Below, in pieces: positions 8,875 through 16,884 of a stretch of 59,621 nucleotides of DNA; positions within the stretch are counted from its first letter, which is position 1; each line of letters starts with the position of its first letter. The stretch is from JAPLNB01 sp964451955 (GTDB lineage Bacteria > Planctomycetota > Phycisphaerae > Tepidisphaerales > Tepidisphaeraceae): contig CAYVKG010000018.1 of assembly GCA_964451955.1 (NCBI GenBank), positions 1 through 59,621 of the forward strand, read 5' to 3'. A program made the position numbers and the translations under genes. The notes beneath the pieces are model-generated. The model was not told the DNA's origin, ran no database searches, and saw nothing but the letters and a program-made list of their open reading frames with translations.

Positions 8875-9702
8875 GTGTCTGTATTCGGCGGAAGATTCGA
8901 ACGCGTGGTTTTCATTGTTTCATCGGGCCGGACAGGAACCAAGGCTCTGGCCCACCATCTTGGCAAGTGCTACGAGAGCGTTTTCGCCGTACACGAGCCC
9001 CGGCCGTCCTGGCGTCTCCGGCGAGCCTCCGGGAGAGCGATCTGCGGGCGCATGTCGGCCGAGCGTCTGGCCTCGCTGCTTGCGCGTTCGCGGCGTTCAC
9101 TGGTATCCGGGATCTCGCAATCCATATACGTTGAATCGAACCCATTTCTGTGGGGTTTTCTGGAGGCGTTTGCCGAGGTTTTCGATCACCCCCTTGTTCT
9201 ACACGTGGTGCGTGATCCGCGCACGTACGTTCGGTCGGCGATCAACTGGGGAGCCTGCCGCGGCATCAAGAATCTGGCCAATACCTATCTCCCTTATTGG
9301 CATCCTCATCCCGAACAACTCTCGGCCAGTGACATTCCCTGGAAGCAGATGACGGATATTCAGCGCATGGCGTGGTACTGGAAGATCGTGAACACCGAGC
9401 TCAACCGCGGCGAGATTATTCACGGCAGCCGTTATCTGCGCATGCGATTTGAGGATCTGTTCAACCGCGACGGCTCCGGTCTCAGGCAGTTCGCGGCGTG
9501 GGTTGGAATCCCCTGGAAAGATGATTTGCTTTCCTCCGCCAACGCCGAGAAGGTCAACGCCAGCCAGGGCGTGTCGTGCCCGCCATTCAAGCAGTGGCCG
9601 GAAGACCAGCAGGAGGAGGCACTTTTCTACTGTCGCGAGCTCATGAGACTCTATGGCTACGAGGTCTTGCCGGCAGCGAGATCGGAAGGTACGACGGCAT
9701 GA
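8875..9702 (+). CDS. Sulfotransferase-family protein
   Basis: A 275-residue PAPS-dependent sulfotransferase. The 5'-phosphosulfate loop SSGRTGTK lies at residues 16-23, and the 3'-phosphate motif VVRDPRTYVRSAI lies near residue 110, with the Arg and Ser spaced as expected. These enzymes move sulfate from PAPS to a hydroxyl or amine on a carbohydrate or other acceptor. The GTG start has AGGAG 6 bases upstream. Its stop overlaps the start of the next gene (ATGA), so the two are translationally coupled. With two membrane glycosyltransferases before it and a flippase-like protein after it, a sulfated surface glycan is a reasonable inference. Confidence 0.85.
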   Translation: MSVFGGRFERVVFIVSSGRTGTKALAHHLGKCYESVFAVHEPRPSWRLRRASGRAICGRMSAERLASLLARSRRSLVSGISQSIYVESNPFLWGFLEAFAEVFDHPLVLHVVRDPRTYVRSAINWGACRGIKNLANTYLPYWHPHPEQLSASDIPWKQMTDIQRMAWYWKIVNTELNRGEIIHGSRYLRMRFEDLFNRDGSGLRQFAAWVGIPWKDDLLSSANAEKVNASQGVSCPPFKQWPEDQQEEALFYCRELMRLYGYEVLPAARSEGTTA

Positions 9703-10706
9703 GTGAAGCAATCGCGGGAACCGAGTCGCCGGCAGTCCCGTCATCGCGTCGGCGCTGGATGCGTGTGTTCATCGGCGTGCCGCTATTCGGGATTGTCTGC
9801 TACTTCGTTGGTCGATCGCTGGCATCCGATTTCGGGCAAATTGACTGGTCAAAGCTGCGCCTCAACTACCTGGCCCTAGCCGCCGCGTTCGCCTGTCTGG
9901 TTCTGAGCCGTTTCATGAACGGCCTGAACTGTTCGGTTCTCCTAGCCTCGCTGGGGCATCCGATTTCGGTTCGCCGAGTCACTCCGGTGATCTGGCTCGC
10001 ATCGCTCGGTCGCTACGTGCCGGGCAAGATGGCGGTTGTGGCCGGGGCGGCGATCATGCTCAGTCATCTGGGGGTTCGCATGCCGGCGGCGCTGGCATCG
10101 CTGTTTCTATCCACGGCGTTGATGATCATCATGAGTCTGATCACGTGCCTGCCCCTGCTGGCGATGCCGGCGATTCGTGAAGCCATGCCGTTTGGCTGGC
10201 TGCTCGGCCTGCTGATCCTGCTGGGGGGCCTAGTCTGCCTGCACCCCCGCGTGTTCATGACCTTGGTCAACTTCGTCCTTCGCCGGCTCAAGCGTCAACC
10301 GCTCCCGTCGCATCTGGCAAGGGCGCCACTTCTACAAGCCGTTCTTGTCAGCCTGTTCCGCAGCCTGTTATTGGCTGCCGGTCTCTGTTTCACGGCTCAA
10401 TCGATGGCCTGCGTGCCTGCGTCGGCTTTCGCGTTGTTCATAGGTTCGGCGGGCTTGGCTTCGGTTGCCGGGTTCCTCGCGGTTTTTGCACCCGCCGGTC
10501 TGGGCGTACACGAAGGCATCTATCTCCTGACGCTCTCACCGCTGCTCGGACCGGCTGCAGCACTTCTCGCGATTGTGTTTCGACTGCTGCACATCGTTTC
10601 CGACATTGTCACCGCCGCTGTCGCCTTGCCCTTGGTGTCTCGCTCGACCGGATATCGGGCAGGCATCCGCGAGACGGAATCCGGGGCGTCACCGCACTCC
10701 GGCTGA
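9699..10706 (+). CDS. Lysylphosphatidylglycerol synthase transmembrane-domain protein (UPF0104/AglD-like)
   Basis: This 335-residue protein has about eight membrane segments and matches the UPF0104 / MprF flippase-domain family. Typical family features are GRYVPGKMAVVAGAAIM near residue 105 and APAGLGVHEGIYLL near 265. Members include the AglD-type and MprF N-terminal domains, thought to move lipids or lipid-linked sugars across the membrane. ATG 9699 overlaps the sulfotransferase stop by four bases, with GGAAGG upstream. It closes the glycan cluster that begins at 5210. Confidence 0.8.
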   Translation: MSEAIAGTESPAVPSSRRRWMRVFIGVPLFGIVCYFVGRSLASDFGQIDWSKLRLNYLALAAAFACLVLSRFMNGLNCSVLLASLGHPISVRRVTPVIWLASLGRYVPGKMAVVAGAAIMLSHLGVRMPAALASLFLSTALMIIMSLITCLPLLAMPAIREAMPFGWLLGLLILLGGLVCLHPRVFMTLVNFVLRRLKRQPLPSHLARAPLLQAVLVSLFRSLLLAAGLCFTAQSMACVPASAFALFIGSAGLASVAGFLAVFAPAGLGVHEGIYLLTLSPLLGPAAALLAIVFRLLHIVSDIVTAAVALPLVSRSTGYRAGIRETESGASPHSG

Positions 10707-10735
10707 CGGGATCGAGGTTTGGGTGTTTGCCTGGG

Positions 10736-11566
10736 CTACCTTGTGTACTTAGGCAGCGTCTTTTTGGTCGCCGCCCACGTTTTGGCAGCAGCTTCTTCCG
10801 CCGGCATCTTCTTCAACTCATCGCTGAACACTTCAACCGACACGGGCCCGGCATACCCCGCCCGCTGCAATGCTCCCATGAACGCGTTGAGGTCCATAAC
10901 ACCTTCCCCAGGCACCAGGCGTTTCGAATCCTGCTGAGCCGTTAGCGGTCCCGGAGGCGCATCGTTCAAGTGCACGAGCACGATTCGGTTCGCGGGCAGA
11001 GTTGCCAGGTAGTCAAACGGCGTTCCGGAGGTATAGGTGTGAAACGAATCCACAAGCAATCCCACATTCGGCGCAATCGCATCAGCCAGTTCGAGCATCT
11101 GGCCCGGGGTGAACACAAATTCATGGGCGCCGCTGCGACGAAGATGGAACGGCCCAATGAACTCCAAGCCGAGGCGCAAGCCGCAATCCGCCAGCACTTT
11201 CGCAGCGGGTTTCAGTCTCGCCACGTGGAACAGCCAGTTCTCGATGAACGGCAGTTTCGAGGATGGCATGAGCCAAGTTGCGCAGGAGTCGATGCCGAGT
11301 TCGGCGGCGATTTTTGCCTGCGATTTCAGAGCGAGTACCCCTTCCTCCCATCTTCCCTGGTCCCCCCGGAAATCGGCGGGCAGCCCCCAGCCTCCGTACT
11401 TCAGCTTTTTTGCCGCGTACAAATCGCGCAGCGCCGCCGCGCCGTGTTTCTGGCCGTACCCCATGTCCACATCCGCCCCCGCAAACCCCGCGTGAGACGC
11501 CAGTTCCAGAAAACCCTCGAACGGCAACCCCCCGCCCGCCGTCACACGATTCAGGCAAATGTGCAT
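10736..11566 (-). CDS. Sugar phosphate isomerase/epimerase-like TIM barrel protein
   Basis: A 276-residue xylose-isomerase-like TIM barrel (AP endonuclease 2 superfamily). The family strands and metal ligands can be followed: LGLEFIGPFH (Glu ligand, near residue 155), LLVDSFHTY (Asp and His, near 190), VLVHLNDAP (near 220) and VSVEVFS (last Glu, near 250). Members isomerise or epimerise keto-sugars or inositols with a divalent metal. ATG 11566 has AGGAG 5 bases upstream; the open frame runs further 5' but that extension is not credible. The gene is convergent with the sugar cluster and stands alone. The substrate is unknown. Confidence 0.82.
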   Translation of the reverse strand: MHICLNRVTAGGGLPFEGFLELASHAGFAGADVDMGYGQKHGAAALRDLYAAKKLKYGGWGLPADFRGDQGRWEEGVLALKSQAKIAAELGIDSCATWLMPSSKLPFIENWLFHVARLKPAAKVLADCGLRLGLEFIGPFHLRRSGAHEFVFTPGQMLELADAIAPNVGLLVDSFHTYTSGTPFDYLATLPANRIVLVHLNDAPPGPLTAQQDSKRLVPGEGVMDLNAFMGALQRAGYAGPVSVEVFSDELKKMPAEEAAAKTWAATKKTLPKYTR

Positions 11567-11674
11567 TGCGTCTCCTGTTCGTATTCTCTCCGCCATCGTA
11601 GCCGCGTGGCGGGAAGAGTAAATCCCGTCGACAATTTCAGCCATCCGCTTAGCGCAGATTTCGAGGCTTGGCAT

Positions 11675-12379
11675 TTGACCGGGGGGCTTCCCCGCGCCAT
11701 ATTGCACTCCAGCGGCGTCGGCCATCCACTTGCCAGGGAGAGCACACTGGACCCAAAACTCCAACAACATCTCCTGCGGCTGCTGTCCCATGCTCCCGAC
11801 GCGCCCGGGACTCGGCTTCTTGAAGAGGCCCGCCGCCTCTGGCGCAGGGTTCAACGTCTGATCGAACTGAATCTCGCGCCTCCAGAGATCGATCGTGATG
11901 CGCTGGAACTTGCGTGTCACGCGCTTCAACTGCCCGAGCGCGGCGCCCGGCCCGCCGGGAAGCTCGGGCAAATCAGCCTCCGCGACCGCGCCGAACAGGC
12001 GGCCGAATTGCTGGTCTCGAGTCTTGAAGGCCGCGCGGACGAGATGCTTATCGAGCGAGCATCGAAGGTCCTTCGAGAGCTGCCGCTGCGATCGCCACCT
12101 CTGCCGGAGACGAGAATCCTCGCCGACGCGGTCAATTTGGACGATTTCGGCCTTGTCGGTCTCATTCTGCAAGCCATGCAGCTGGCCCGCCAGCAGGACA
12201 CCGTCGTTGCCGTGGCGCAGGGATTCGTCAAGCGTCAGGAATATGGTTACTGGGATGCGCGCCTCAAGGATGGGTTCCACTTCGAGCCGGTCCGGCAGAT
12301 GGCTCGGCAGCGACTTCAAGCCGCCCAGCATGCGGCCGGTTTACTTTTCGACGAATTGCGGGAAGATCGGGCGTTGTGA
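11675..12379 (+). CDS. Degenerate HD-domain-like protein with non-ATG start
   Basis: About 234 residues. The stretch RILADAVNLDDFGLVGL resembles the late DADxLDxxGxxG motif of HD-family phosphohydrolases, and an earlier helical region resembles the first HD helices. The expected early His and the His-Asp pair are not visible (LELACHALQLPERG stands where LLHDI would be), so it is probably a non-catalytic or divergent HD protein. No ATG is available; TTG 11675 (GAGG about 8 bases upstream), TTG 11702 and CTG 11747 (AGGGAG upstream) are possible. Its stop overlaps the next gene's GTG start, which argues that it is real and coupled to the amidohydrolase. Confidence 0.6.
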   Translation: MTGGLPRAILHSSGVGHPLARESTLDPKLQQHLLRLLSHAPDAPGTRLLEEARRLWRRVQRLIELNLAPPEIDRDALELACHALQLPERGARPAGKLGQISLRDRAEQAAELLVSSLEGRADEMLIERASKVLRELPLRSPPLPETRILADAVNLDDFGLVGLILQAMQLARQQDTVVAVAQGFVKRQEYGYWDARLKDGFHFEPVRQMARQRLQAAQHAAGLLFDELREDRAL

Positions 12380-13611
12380 AGACACTTCTGATCGCCGAAT
12401 TCGTCGCCCCCATGACGTCGCCGATTGTTCGCGAAGCCGGCGTTGTCTTTGACCGATCGAGAATCCTTGCCGTCGCTTCCGCCCGTGCCCTGCGACAACA
12501 ACACCCCGACGCGACGCTCATTGACGCGGGTTCCGCGATCATCCTTCCCGGCCTCGTCAATCCGCATGTGCATCTTGAACTTAGCTGGAGTCACCGCTTC
12601 TCGGCGTCATGCGTGAGCTTTGTCGATTGGCTGGAGGGGATCATCCGAGGTATGCCCCAAGACCCCGAGGCCCGTGCGGCCAAGGTTGAGCAAGCCGTTT
12701 CATTGGGTGTCGGCCAGTGTCTTCGCTTCGGCGTCACGGCCGTCGGCGACATCAGCCGCCAGTCGCATCTCACTCGGTCCCTGCTGCGCAGAACGCCGTT
12801 GCGTGTTGTCAGCTACGGGGAGATCCAGGCCATGGCCCAACGCCGGGGCCTGCTTGAAGCGCGGCTAGCCGCCGCCATCGACACGACGCACGCCTCCGAT
12901 CGTCTGCAAATTGGCGTCTCGCCGCATGCTCCTTACAGCGTTGAAGAGGCCGGGTATCGCCGATGTCTCCAGATCGCCATTGACCGCCATTTTCCCTTGG
13001 CGACGCACCTGGCCGAATCCGCCGATGAGGCAGCCTTTCTTGCGACGCACACCGGACCGTTCCGCGGACTCTGGGATTGGTTAGGCGTCTGGGACAGTAG
13101 CGTCCCGACTTTCCCGGCCGGTCCGATCCGCTTTGCCAAGTCGGTCGGGCTGCTTGATCACCCGACGCTCCTGGCGCACGTGAACTATTGCGATGACGAG
13201 GAAATGGGCGCCCTGGTTGGGAGTCCGGCGTCGGTAATCTACTGTCCCCGCACGCACGCCTTCTTCAATCACCCGCCCCACCGATTTCGGCGTCTTCTTG
13301 AACGTGGCATCAATGTCGCTGTTGGCACCGACAGTTGTGCCTCCTCACCCGACCTGAACCTCGTGGACGAGCTTCGCCTGGTTCACCGCATCGCCCCTGA
13401 GATGGCGCCGCAGGACATCTGGGAAATGGCGACGTGCCGCGCCGCTCGCGCCGTCTTGGCCAGGAACCTCGGCGTTATCGAGACCGGGTGCGCGCCCGAC
13501 TTTGTTCTGTTTGATGTCACAACGGCGGACCCTCTGCGCGAAATCCTCGAACGTCCCGACCTCCTGCCCACCTCGGTCTGGATCGAAGGCCAGAGAATCA
13601 CTGCAACATGA
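12376..13611 (+). CDS. Amidohydrolase (deaminase-type, MtaD/aminofutalosine-deaminase-like)
   Basis: A 411-residue metal-dependent amidohydrolase. All metal-site motifs are present in order: PGLVNPHVHLELS (near residue 55), SPHAPYS (near 180), THLAES (near 210), AHVNY (near 268) and GTDSCAS (near 316). The family deaminates or dechlorinates nucleosides, bases or aminodeoxyfutalosine. The HVHLELS form of the first motif resembles aminodeoxyfutalosine deaminase of the futalosine menaquinone route, but I cannot separate it from MtaD-like enzymes here. It starts at GTG 12376, overlapping the upstream stop. Its 3' end overlaps the convergent lutC gene by 14 bases. Confidence 0.8.
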   Translation: MKTLLIAEFVAPMTSPIVREAGVVFDRSRILAVASARALRQQHPDATLIDAGSAIILPGLVNPHVHLELSWSHRFSASCVSFVDWLEGIIRGMPQDPEARAAKVEQAVSLGVGQCLRFGVTAVGDISRQSHLTRSLLRRTPLRVVSYGEIQAMAQRRGLLEARLAAAIDTTHASDRLQIGVSPHAPYSVEEAGYRRCLQIAIDRHFPLATHLAESADEAAFLATHTGPFRGLWDWLGVWDSSVPTFPAGPIRFAKSVGLLDHPTLLAHVNYCDDEEMGALVGSPASVIYCPRTHAFFNHPPHRFRRLLERGINVAVGTDSCASSPDLNLVDELRLVHRIAPEMAPQDIWEMATCRAARAVLARNLGVIETGCAPDFVLFDVTTADPLREILERPDLLPTSVWIEGQRITAT

Positions 13612-14245
13612 ACGCCTGCACCAGATTGGGTCCTTGCCTGCCCTTATCTCCGGCCGCTCCGGACTCCGCGGGTCTTGATGGGCCGGTGACAATGGTCATC
13701 GGGTTGGGGATCCTTTCCGTCGCGAGTCTTCCGAACAGATCCAACAAGTCTCCCACGAGTCTTGCCGGCTCGATCACCGCGACGTGCACACGTGGGAGAA
13801 GCCAGACGCCCTGCTGATGCTTTTCCGCCGAGCGCATCACCATCCCCCCCACTTCCGCCACCGCAAGCGACACGTCGGTCAGCCCGCAGTCGATATTGTG
13901 CATTTCGTTCAACTTCACTTCAGCACTTCGCCACACGTCGAATCCTTCTGATCGCAACGCATCGAGCACATTCAACGATTCGAGAAACCTCGCTTCTGCC
14001 ACAGCGACTGTCCGGCAGCCTAGTTTGCGCAGAATCGCCGCCATCCGTTGGAGGATCTCGTCAACTCGTGCGAACTGCACACCCATCCCATTGGCCGCGG
14101 CCCTTGCCGCAAAGAGTTCGGGCAGACCGACATCGATATGCACCAGCCTAGCCACCGGCTCATCAACCTCCGGTGGCGACGGCGCCGCGTCGCTTGCCGG
14201 CCGGCCCAGCGCATGCCTTGCGAGTTCGATCATCCGGTCACCCAT
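13598..14245 (-). CDS. lutC: LutC-like protein (LUD domain), L-lactate utilization
   Basis: About 215 residues with a LUD domain. The family core AEVGGMVMRSAEKHQQGVWL lies near residue 125 and IVTGPSR near 185. The usual closing motif (GVHGP followed by a hydrophobic strand) is degenerate here. LutC is the third component of the LutABC L-lactate oxidation complex. I take ATG 14245 because AGGA sits 8 bases upstream; ATG 14254 and ATG 14233 are alternatives. The gene overlaps the lutB stop by 8 bases, so translation is probably coupled. Confidence 0.8.
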   Translation of the reverse strand: MGDRMIELARHALGRPASDAAPSPPEVDEPVARLVHIDVGLPELFAARAAANGMGVQFARVDEILQRMAAILRKLGCRTVAVAEARFLESLNVLDALRSEGFDVWRSAEVKLNEMHNIDCGLTDVSLAVAEVGGMVMRSAEKHQQGVWLLPRVHVAVIEPARLVGDLLDLFGRLATERIPNPMTIVTGPSRPAESGAAGDKGRQGPNLVQAFMLQ

Positions 14246-15344
14246 GCCGCACATCCTGTGTGAGGCGGCGTCTGCGTTTCCACAGGGTCCGGAAACTCCG
14301 CTTCACCGATGGGACCGGACCATTGACCTCTGCTCTTCGCCTATGCCACCACCACATGCGATACCCCCAAACCGAAGTCATTGCATGCGCCCAGAACCAG
14401 TACCACAACCGTTGCCATTTTCCTTCCAACCGTTGGAGCACGACCTGGCGTCTCAATCTGACCAGATACTGCGGAATATCCACCTTGACCGGGCAGACCT
14501 CATAGCACGCCCCGCACAGGGTGCTGGCAGCCGGCAGATGCAGGTGATGTGCCAGCCCATCCACCAGCGGAGCAATCACCGCCCCAATTGGTCCTGAATA
14601 GGCCCGGGCATCCGCTGGCAAGAGATCGCGGTGATTCACGGGGCACACATCCAGACACGCGCCACATTGGATGCACTTCAGCGCATCAATGAATTCAGAC
14701 CGCAGCACCTGTGATCGGCCACCATCGACGAGGACCACATGAAACCCTTCGCGGCCGCCGTACAAGGACGTATATGCGGTCATCGCAACGCCTCTTGATG
14801 ATCGCCCCAGCAACTTCAGCATCACGGCCAGATCCGCCAACCGGGGGACGACGGCGTCCATTCCGGCAATGGTGACCGTCGTCCGCGCTGACAGCATCAT
14901 TTTCTGCACCTTTCCCGTTTCGCACGAGAAGCATGCCTGCCCCGTTTCGGCCACGAGGAAGCTGGCAGTCGCGACTGCCAATTCGGCCGGCGAACCTGGT
15001 TCCATGACGGCCGGTCTAAGCTCGATCTCGTGCAACAGCGGTGATTCCGCCATCACCACCCGCCCACAACCCGTCCGCTCGGCAATGTCGCGAACGATAC
15101 GATTTGCATCCTTGGCATCCGTGGCGAGGTGCACCCGTCCGCCATGTGTTTCGACAGTCCGCGCAAACTGTTCCAGGTAGAAAAGGAGGTGCTTCAGCGT
15201 GTGCGACCGGATCCGCGACGCCAATTCCGTCAATTCCCGAGCGTTCGGCAACTCCTGCATTGCCGCTCGCCGCGCCGCGGCATACCGGCTGATCGCCCCC
15301 GTTTCCCCGGGTGCGGGTTGTGCATCCGTCTCACTCAAGTCCAT
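14238..15344 (-). CDS. lutB: LutB-like iron-sulfur protein, shortened
   Basis: A 368-residue LUD-domain ferredoxin-type protein. Cysteines 224, 227, 230 and 234 (CIQCGACLDVCPV) and 277, 280 and 284 (CGACYEVCPV) mark two iron-sulfur sites. LutB carries electrons in lactate oxidation to pyruvate. Known LutB proteins are about 460-480 residues. Here the region between the N-terminal helices and FLVAETGQACFSC (about 100-140) is roughly 90 residues shorter, with no frameshift visible. C-terminal Trp/Arg-rich helices are present. Between mltR-like and lutC in one operon. Confidence 0.83.
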   Translation of the reverse strand: MDLSETDAQPAPGETGAISRYAAARRAAMQELPNARELTELASRIRSHTLKHLLFYLEQFARTVETHGGRVHLATDAKDANRIVRDIAERTGCGRVVMAESPLLHEIELRPAVMEPGSPAELAVATASFLVAETGQACFSCETGKVQKMMLSARTTVTIAGMDAVVPRLADLAVMLKLLGRSSRGVAMTAYTSLYGGREGFHVVLVDGGRSQVLRSEFIDALKCIQCGACLDVCPVNHRDLLPADARAYSGPIGAVIAPLVDGLAHHLHLPAASTLCGACYEVCPVKVDIPQYLVRLRRQVVLQRLEGKWQRLWYWFWAHAMTSVWGYRMWWWHRRRAEVNGPVPSVKRSFRTLWKRRRRLTQDVRHG

Positions 15345-15395
15345 CCCCCGATTGTAGCGATAACCAGCAACCGACCAAGGAGAACCGACGGACGA

Positions 15396-15926
15396 CTATT
15401 TCAGCCGCAAGACCCCGTTTTCAGAGAAACTCTTGGCGGGCAAGACGTGGCGCATGGATTCGATCGCGATCATCAGATGGTTGGCGATCAACACGACTGA
15501 GACGATGAACCGCTCGCGGCAACTGCACCCGTCATCAGGCATCATCACGCGAATCACCTGCAGACTCTGGCACTTCCCGGAGATCTCCGGCTGCTCAAAT
15601 GTCGTCGGCTGCCGATGCGCGAAGTCATTGCGGATCTCGCGAATCATGTTCATGTCGTGGTAGATGTCCTTCCCCAGCAGACCGATGCAGTAGGCCAAGT
15701 GTGTCCGGGCGCCGAAGGACTCCAAAGGGCGCCCGGGATTGATCAATTTGTTCGCCACGTCGCCATCTTCGATGAAGTGGGCCCGCAGCATCACGTCCAG
15801 CACATCGTCGAGGAACGCCGCCCCAAGCAGTGCCACCCCGCGGTCCGTCTCCCTCTCGAGATCTTCGACCAGTCTCGCCACGTCCGCCCGGAGATTCGGC
15901 AAAGTTGTGACATTACGCTTGCCCAT
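15396..15926 (-). CDS. MltR-family protein (mannitol operon repressor-like)
   Basis: A 176-residue all-helical protein of the MltR family. The family core is clear: RGVALLGAAFLDDVLDVML near residue 29, RPLESFGARTHLAYCIGLLG near 66, and MIREIRNDFAHR near 94. E. coli MltR represses the mannitol operon, although the fold has no classical helix-turn-helix and its mechanism is unsettled. The gene is between lutA (86 bases upstream) and lutB (51 bases downstream), all on one strand. A regulatory or accessory role in lactate use is inference from position. Confidence 0.8.
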   Translation of the reverse strand: MGKRNVTTLPNLRADVARLVEDLERETDRGVALLGAAFLDDVLDVMLRAHFIEDGDVANKLINPGRPLESFGARTHLAYCIGLLGKDIYHDMNMIREIRNDFAHRQPTTFEQPEISGKCQSLQVIRVMMPDDGCSCRERFIVSVVLIANHLMIAIESMRHVLPAKSFSENGVLRLK

Positions 15927-16012
15927 GCTTCATCAGCAGTTCCGCTCTCCGCACCCGCTCCTACCTACTATACAGGATGTCCAGTCCGCGGACACATCCG
16001 TTCCGCCCATCT

Positions 16013-16765
16013 TTACCATTCATCCAGATTCAGCCGCAGCGCATCGGCGATAAGCTCCACCACATGCTTTACCTCCACAGTGACGCCCATTCGCTGAGAC
16101 ATCGCGGACAGGTGTAGCGAGCACCCCGTTTCGTTGCTCACGACGACATCCGCGCCCGTTTGCCCGATCGCTCGAACCTCTTGTGCCAACAGTCTCTCAC
16201 TCATCTTCGGGTATTCCCGCGGGAACGCCCCGCCGAAGCCGCAGCATCGCGACGGACTCTCGGTCGCACGGTATTCGACATTCCCTATTCCTTGCAGGAT
16301 TCGCATAGTCTCGTGTGCGGTTCCCGTGCGGTTCGCTTCGCAGCTCTGGTGATACGTCACCTTTCGCCGATGTGGCAGGCGGAACCTCGTGACATCCACC
16401 TTCAGAACCTCTCTGAGGAATGCCAGGACCTCATACGTGCTTGCCGCGAGTTTCCGACACCCGCTGCCCCAGGCAGGATCGCCCGCCAACATCTCCGGAA
16501 ACCCCAGCCGCACCATCGCACAACAACCGGCACTCGGGGTCACCACGTAGTCAAAGCCCTCGAAGATGGCGATCATTCGCTTGGCCAGCATAGCGGCCTC
16601 ATCGCAGTGGCCGTCGTCGTATAACTCCTTGCCACAACAGGTCTGGTCGGCAGGGAAGCGCACATCGCACCCGAAATACTCCAAGACTCTGGTAACCGCC
16701 ACGCCGACCCTGGGGTGGAGTTGATCGGTCATGCATGGCACAAACAGTCCAACGGTGCATCTCAT
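16013..16765 (-). CDS. lutA: LutA-like cysteine-rich iron-sulfur protein
   Basis: About 250 residues with two CCG (cysteine-rich) domains. TCCGKELYDDGH near residue 42 and RCCGFGGAFPREYP near 174 are the diagnostic motifs, preceded by SAGCCAM near 80 and YHQSCEANR near 138. LutA/GlcF-type proteins bind iron-sulfur clusters in L-lactate or glycolate oxidation. ATG 16765 gives the usual MRCTVGLFVPC beginning; a GTG at 16792 is an alternative. It is the first gene of the operon, divergent from the rhamnosidase. Confidence 0.87.
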   Translation of the reverse strand: MRCTVGLFVPCMTDQLHPRVGVAVTRVLEYFGCDVRFPADQTCCGKELYDDGHCDEAAMLAKRMIAIFEGFDYVVTPSAGCCAMVRLGFPEMLAGDPAWGSGCRKLAASTYEVLAFLREVLKVDVTRFRLPHRRKVTYHQSCEANRTGTAHETMRILQGIGNVEYRATESPSRCCGFGGAFPREYPKMSERLLAQEVRAIGQTGADVVVSNETGCSLHLSAMSQRMGVTVEVKHVVELIADALRLNLDEW

Positions 16766-16830
16766 CGTCAAACTCTCGACAGACCTCGCCACCGACTACC
16801 GTCAGACTTGCCGTAGTCGATTGCATCATT

Positions 16831-16859
16831 ACATTATGTTCCTGTGCTCAGAGACACAA
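16831..16859 (-). promoter_or_regulatory. Candidate promoter for the lut operon
   Basis: The minus strand has TTGTGT, a 17-base spacer and TAATGT, 65 bases before lutA. A plus-strand set (TTGCCG, 16 bases, TACATT) overlaps it and could serve the rhamnosidase gene. Both are plausible but imperfect. Confidence 0.35.
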
Positions 16860-16884
16860 CCGCTTATGAGCACGAGGAATCGGG

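Noticed and set aside
10970..11674. Long plus-strand frame opposite the TIM-barrel gene
   Set aside because: The minus strand encodes a clear TIM barrel with metal ligands and a good ribosome site; the plus frame up to 11674 has no family character. Only the part after about 11675 looks like a protein.
11567..12331. N-terminal extension of the TIM-barrel frame on the minus strand
   Set aside because: It overlaps the HD-like gene, lacks family similarity, and the start at 11566 has an excellent ribosome site.
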